Positions 6,786-7,986 of a stretch of DNA of 7,986 nt are shown in pieces. The DNA is taken from positions 1-7,986 of the forward strand of contig CANCXY010000157.1 of NCBI GenBank assembly GCA_947381875.1. Direction: 5' to 3'. Within the stretch, counting starts at the first letter, position 1, and every line of letters starts with the position of its first letter. This DNA is from an uncultured Clostridia bacterium. GTDB lineage: Bacteria; Bacillota; Clostridia; Oscillospirales; Ruminococcaceae. Position numbers and translations under genes: made by a program. The notes beneath the pieces were generated by a model that was not told the DNA's origin, did no database searches, and was given only the letters and a program-made list of their open reading frames with translations.

Positions 6786-6904
6786 TTGGGCTGCCGCCCA
6801 AACCTGCCCAAAGGGCGCCGCCCTTTGGAATCCTGCCGGGCGCTGCCCGGACCTGCCAGAGGCGCTGCCTCTGGACTCCGCCAAAGGGGGCAAGCCCCCT
6901 TTGG
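6786..6904. repeat. Array of five consecutive GC-rich hairpins (intergenic repeat element)
   Basis: Five perfect inverted repeats follow one another with 5-7 base spacers. They lie at 6786-6801 (6 bp, loop TGCC), 6808-6828 (9 bp, loop GCC), 6836-6850 (6 bp, loop GCT), 6856-6874 (8 bp, loop GCT) and 6881-6904 (11 bp, loop AA). Four spacers have related sequences (ACCTGC, AATCCTG, ACCTG, ACTCCG). Hairpins 2 and 5 share the arm start CCAAAGGG and the arm end CCTTTGG, and hairpins 2-5 all begin with CC and end with GG, so the units look like variants of one module. From memory, similar modules recur between genes in Faecalibacterium-like Clostridia; I could not check this. Possible roles are RNA stabilisation, backup termination for the two convergent genes, or a dispersed repeat with no host function. 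Confidence 0.8.
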
Positions 6905-6976
6905 AAACCCATCACGCGCGGCAATTTCATTGGCACGCAGCCCTGTTTGATTTTTCTGCGCGTTTCCAGGTCCACC

Positions 6977-7008
6977 GTGTGTTCCCGCCCGCAGGGAGGG
7001 GAACACAC
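6977..7008. other. Isolated 10-bp inverted repeat 3' of the RpiR gene
   Basis: GTGTGTTCCC (6977-6986) pairs with GGGAACACAC (6999-7008); a small CCC/GGG inner stem (6988-6990 with 6994-6996) may form in the loop. No T-run follows on either strand. It lies 25 bases beyond the regulator's stop codon and could be the 3'-end structure of that transcript. The surrounding 6905-7032 holds no gene that I can support. Confidence 0.5.
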
Positions 7009-7032
7009 AAAAGCAGCTTTTCGCTTCGGTGT

Positions 7033-7929
7033 TCAGGGGTGCAGGTGCGCGGCGGAAAAGGTGCCCATGAGGTGGGGGCGGCAGCCCTCGCGGCTGCGCT
7101 CTAACTTTTTTGCCGCGTTTTCGTAGTCTAAGTTGGCTACGGCGCTGAACAGTACGTCGACTGCCATCATCTGCGCGATGCGGCTGCTCATTGCGCCGCT
7201 GCGCGGGAGGATTTCGGGCGAGGAGAGGTAGAGAACGGTGTCGGCGAACTGGGCCAGCGGGCTTTTGTCGAACTTTGTCAGCGCGATGGTGGGGGTGCCG
7301 TTCTGCCGGGCCAGTGTCAGCATTTCCAGCACCTCCCGCGTGCTGCCGGACATGGAAATCAGCACGGCGGCGTCCTGCGGCGTCATATTGGCGGCGTAGG
7401 TGAGCTGAATGTGCAGGTCGCGGTTGAAACAGACGTTGCGGTCGATGCGCAGGAATTTGTTGTAAAGGTCCTCTCCTACGATCGCCGAGGCCCCTACGCC
7501 GAAGATGCAGATAGAGCGCGCCGCTAAGATGGTGCGCGCCGCCGTTTCAACAGCAGCGGGGGCAAGCAGCTTCTCCGTATCGACAATGGCGCGGATGCTG
7601 TTCCGCTTTACAGTCTGGATGAGGTGTACAGTGTCATTTGCCTCGCGGATATCCGTGAAAGAGGCGGCCTCCTCTGGCTTGCCGCTCTCGGCAATCGCGC
7701 CCGAAAGCTCGTTGTACAGGCTCCGCTTCATATCCTTCAGCCCGTCAAAGCCGATGGATTTGCAAAAGCGCACCCACGCCACTTTGCTCACGCCCGCCTG
7801 GCGCGCCAACTCGTCGATGGGCGTGGTGAACACCTCGTTGATGTTCGCGAGAAAAAAATCTGCCACTTTCTTTTCCGAATTGCTCAGGTTTTCGTAAATA
7901 TTCCGGGTGCGAACCTCGATATTCGTCAT
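7033..7929 (-). CDS. RpiR-family transcriptional regulator with SIS domain (MurR-like by context)
   Basis: This is a DNA-binding regulator that senses a phosphorylated sugar. The 298-residue protein has an N-terminal RpiR helix-turn-helix domain (about residues 1-77), with the recognition region LARQAGVSKVAWVRFCKSIGFDGLKDMK at about 41-68. A SIS sugar-phosphate-binding domain covers about 127-260, with SICIFGVGASAIVGEDL and AAVLISMSGSTREVLEML ... TPTIALT as its phosphate-binding loops. The start is taken at 7929 because the LSNSEKKVADFF block normally lies 10-20 residues into the protein. The longer open frame upstream (up to 7974) translates adapter sequence and is an artefact. Only 11 genomic bases precede the ATG, so the promoter and most of the ribosome site are missing. 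It is convergent with murQ; E. coli MurR, same family, represses murQ and responds to MurNAc-6-phosphate. Assigning that specificity here is inference. The last 18 residues (from about Glu281) follow the usual end of the SIS fold and look low in conservation. Confidence 0.9.
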   Translation of the reverse strand: MTNIEVRTRNIYENLSNSEKKVADFFLANINEVFTTPIDELARQAGVSKVAWVRFCKSIGFDGLKDMKRSLYNELSGAIAESGKPEEAASFTDIREANDTVHLIQTVKRNSIRAIVDTEKLLAPAAVETAARTILAARSICIFGVGASAIVGEDLYNKFLRIDRNVCFNRDLHIQLTYAANMTPQDAAVLISMSGSTREVLEMLTLARQNGTPTIALTKFDKSPLAQFADTVLYLSSPEILPRSGAMSSRIAQMMAVDVLFSAVANLDYENAAKKLERSREGCRPHLMGTFSAAHLHP

Positions 7930-7940
7930 CCTGTTTCCGG

Positions 7941-7986
7941 AGATCGGAAGAGCACACGTCTGAACTCCAGTCACGCACGGACATCT
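7941..7986. other. Illumina TruSeq adapter and index: sequencing contamination
   Basis: From AGATCGGAAGAGC at 7941 the sequence matches the TruSeq index (P7-side) adapter through its conserved end CCAGTCAC at 7974. An 8-base index, GCACGGAC, follows at 7975-7982, and then ATCT, the first bases of the constant adapter segment after the index. This is library DNA left at the contig end, not genome. It produces the peptide MTGVQTCALPIS on the minus strand, a signature known from contaminated protein predictions. True sequence ends at about 7940. Confidence 0.98.

Noticed and set aside
6786..6904. CRISPR array
   Set aside because: The units are self-complementary hairpins with 5-7 base gaps and variable arms; there are no constant repeats with 30-base spacers and no cas genes.
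5446..7008. Long minus-strand open frame (520 codons)
   Set aside because: It is antisense to the second permease and murQ, and runs through a terminator and the hairpin array; composition is that of a shadow frame.
6618..7126. Small plus-strand open frames across the murQ end and the hairpin array
   Set aside because: They shift frame inside murQ and translate the hairpin repeats (Pro/Arg/Gly-rich); no ribosome site or family similarity.
7745..7984. Minus-strand open frames starting at 7974 and 7984 with novel N-termini (MTGVQTCALPIS and MSVRDWSSDV)
   Set aside because: Both N-termini are translations of the TruSeq adapter and index; they are sequencing artefacts.

Overview
The window reads as about 7.9 kb of genuine chromosomal sequence from a moderately GC-rich Gram-positive bacterium. 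A Clostridia member, perhaps an Oscillospiraceae/Ruminococcaceae-type gut bacterium, is the best guess. Strong AGGAGG-type ribosome sites, a lipoprotein solute-binding protein, LplB/YtcP-type sugar permeases and a GC-rich intergenic hairpin array support this. No rRNA or other phylogenetic marker is present, so the assignment is an inference. The last 46 bases (7941-7986) are not biological: they match the Illumina TruSeq index adapter, so the contig ends in adapter read-through.

Layout. A 235-base leader precedes a secreted surface protein (236-1783) with a signal peptide, one InlB-type B-repeat, a seven-unit Asp-Asn-Pro linker, repeats resembling cell-wall-binding repeats, and a beta-rich C-terminal domain of unknown family. 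A textbook intrinsic terminator (1828-1866) closes it. A new promoter (1931-1959) then starts a same-strand sugar-transport and catabolism cluster. It contains a solute-binding lipoprotein (2073-3758), an intergenic stem-loop without a U-tract (3786-3838), two permeases (3951-4898 and 4912-5784), and murQ (5800-6741). A probable bidirectional terminator and an array of five GC-rich hairpins fill most of the convergent gap. An RpiR-family regulator (MurR-like by context) lies on the minus strand (7033-7929), and its start abuts the adapter.

How the genes may work together. The binding protein and permeases form the outer parts of a CUT1-type ABC importer. MurQ cleaves the lactyl ether of N-acetylmuramic acid 6-phosphate (MurNAc-6-P), which suggests that the imported compound is MurNAc or a MurNAc-containing wall fragment. 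The RpiR/SIS regulator is the family that controls murQ in other bacteria, with a sugar phosphate as effector. The window holds neither the ATPase subunit nor a MurNAc kinase, so both must be encoded elsewhere if this model is right. I found no convincing wholly new system. The items most worth a second look are the adapter-chimeric gene end, the hairpin array, the ABC-plus-MurQ combination, and the unclassified domain of the secreted protein.
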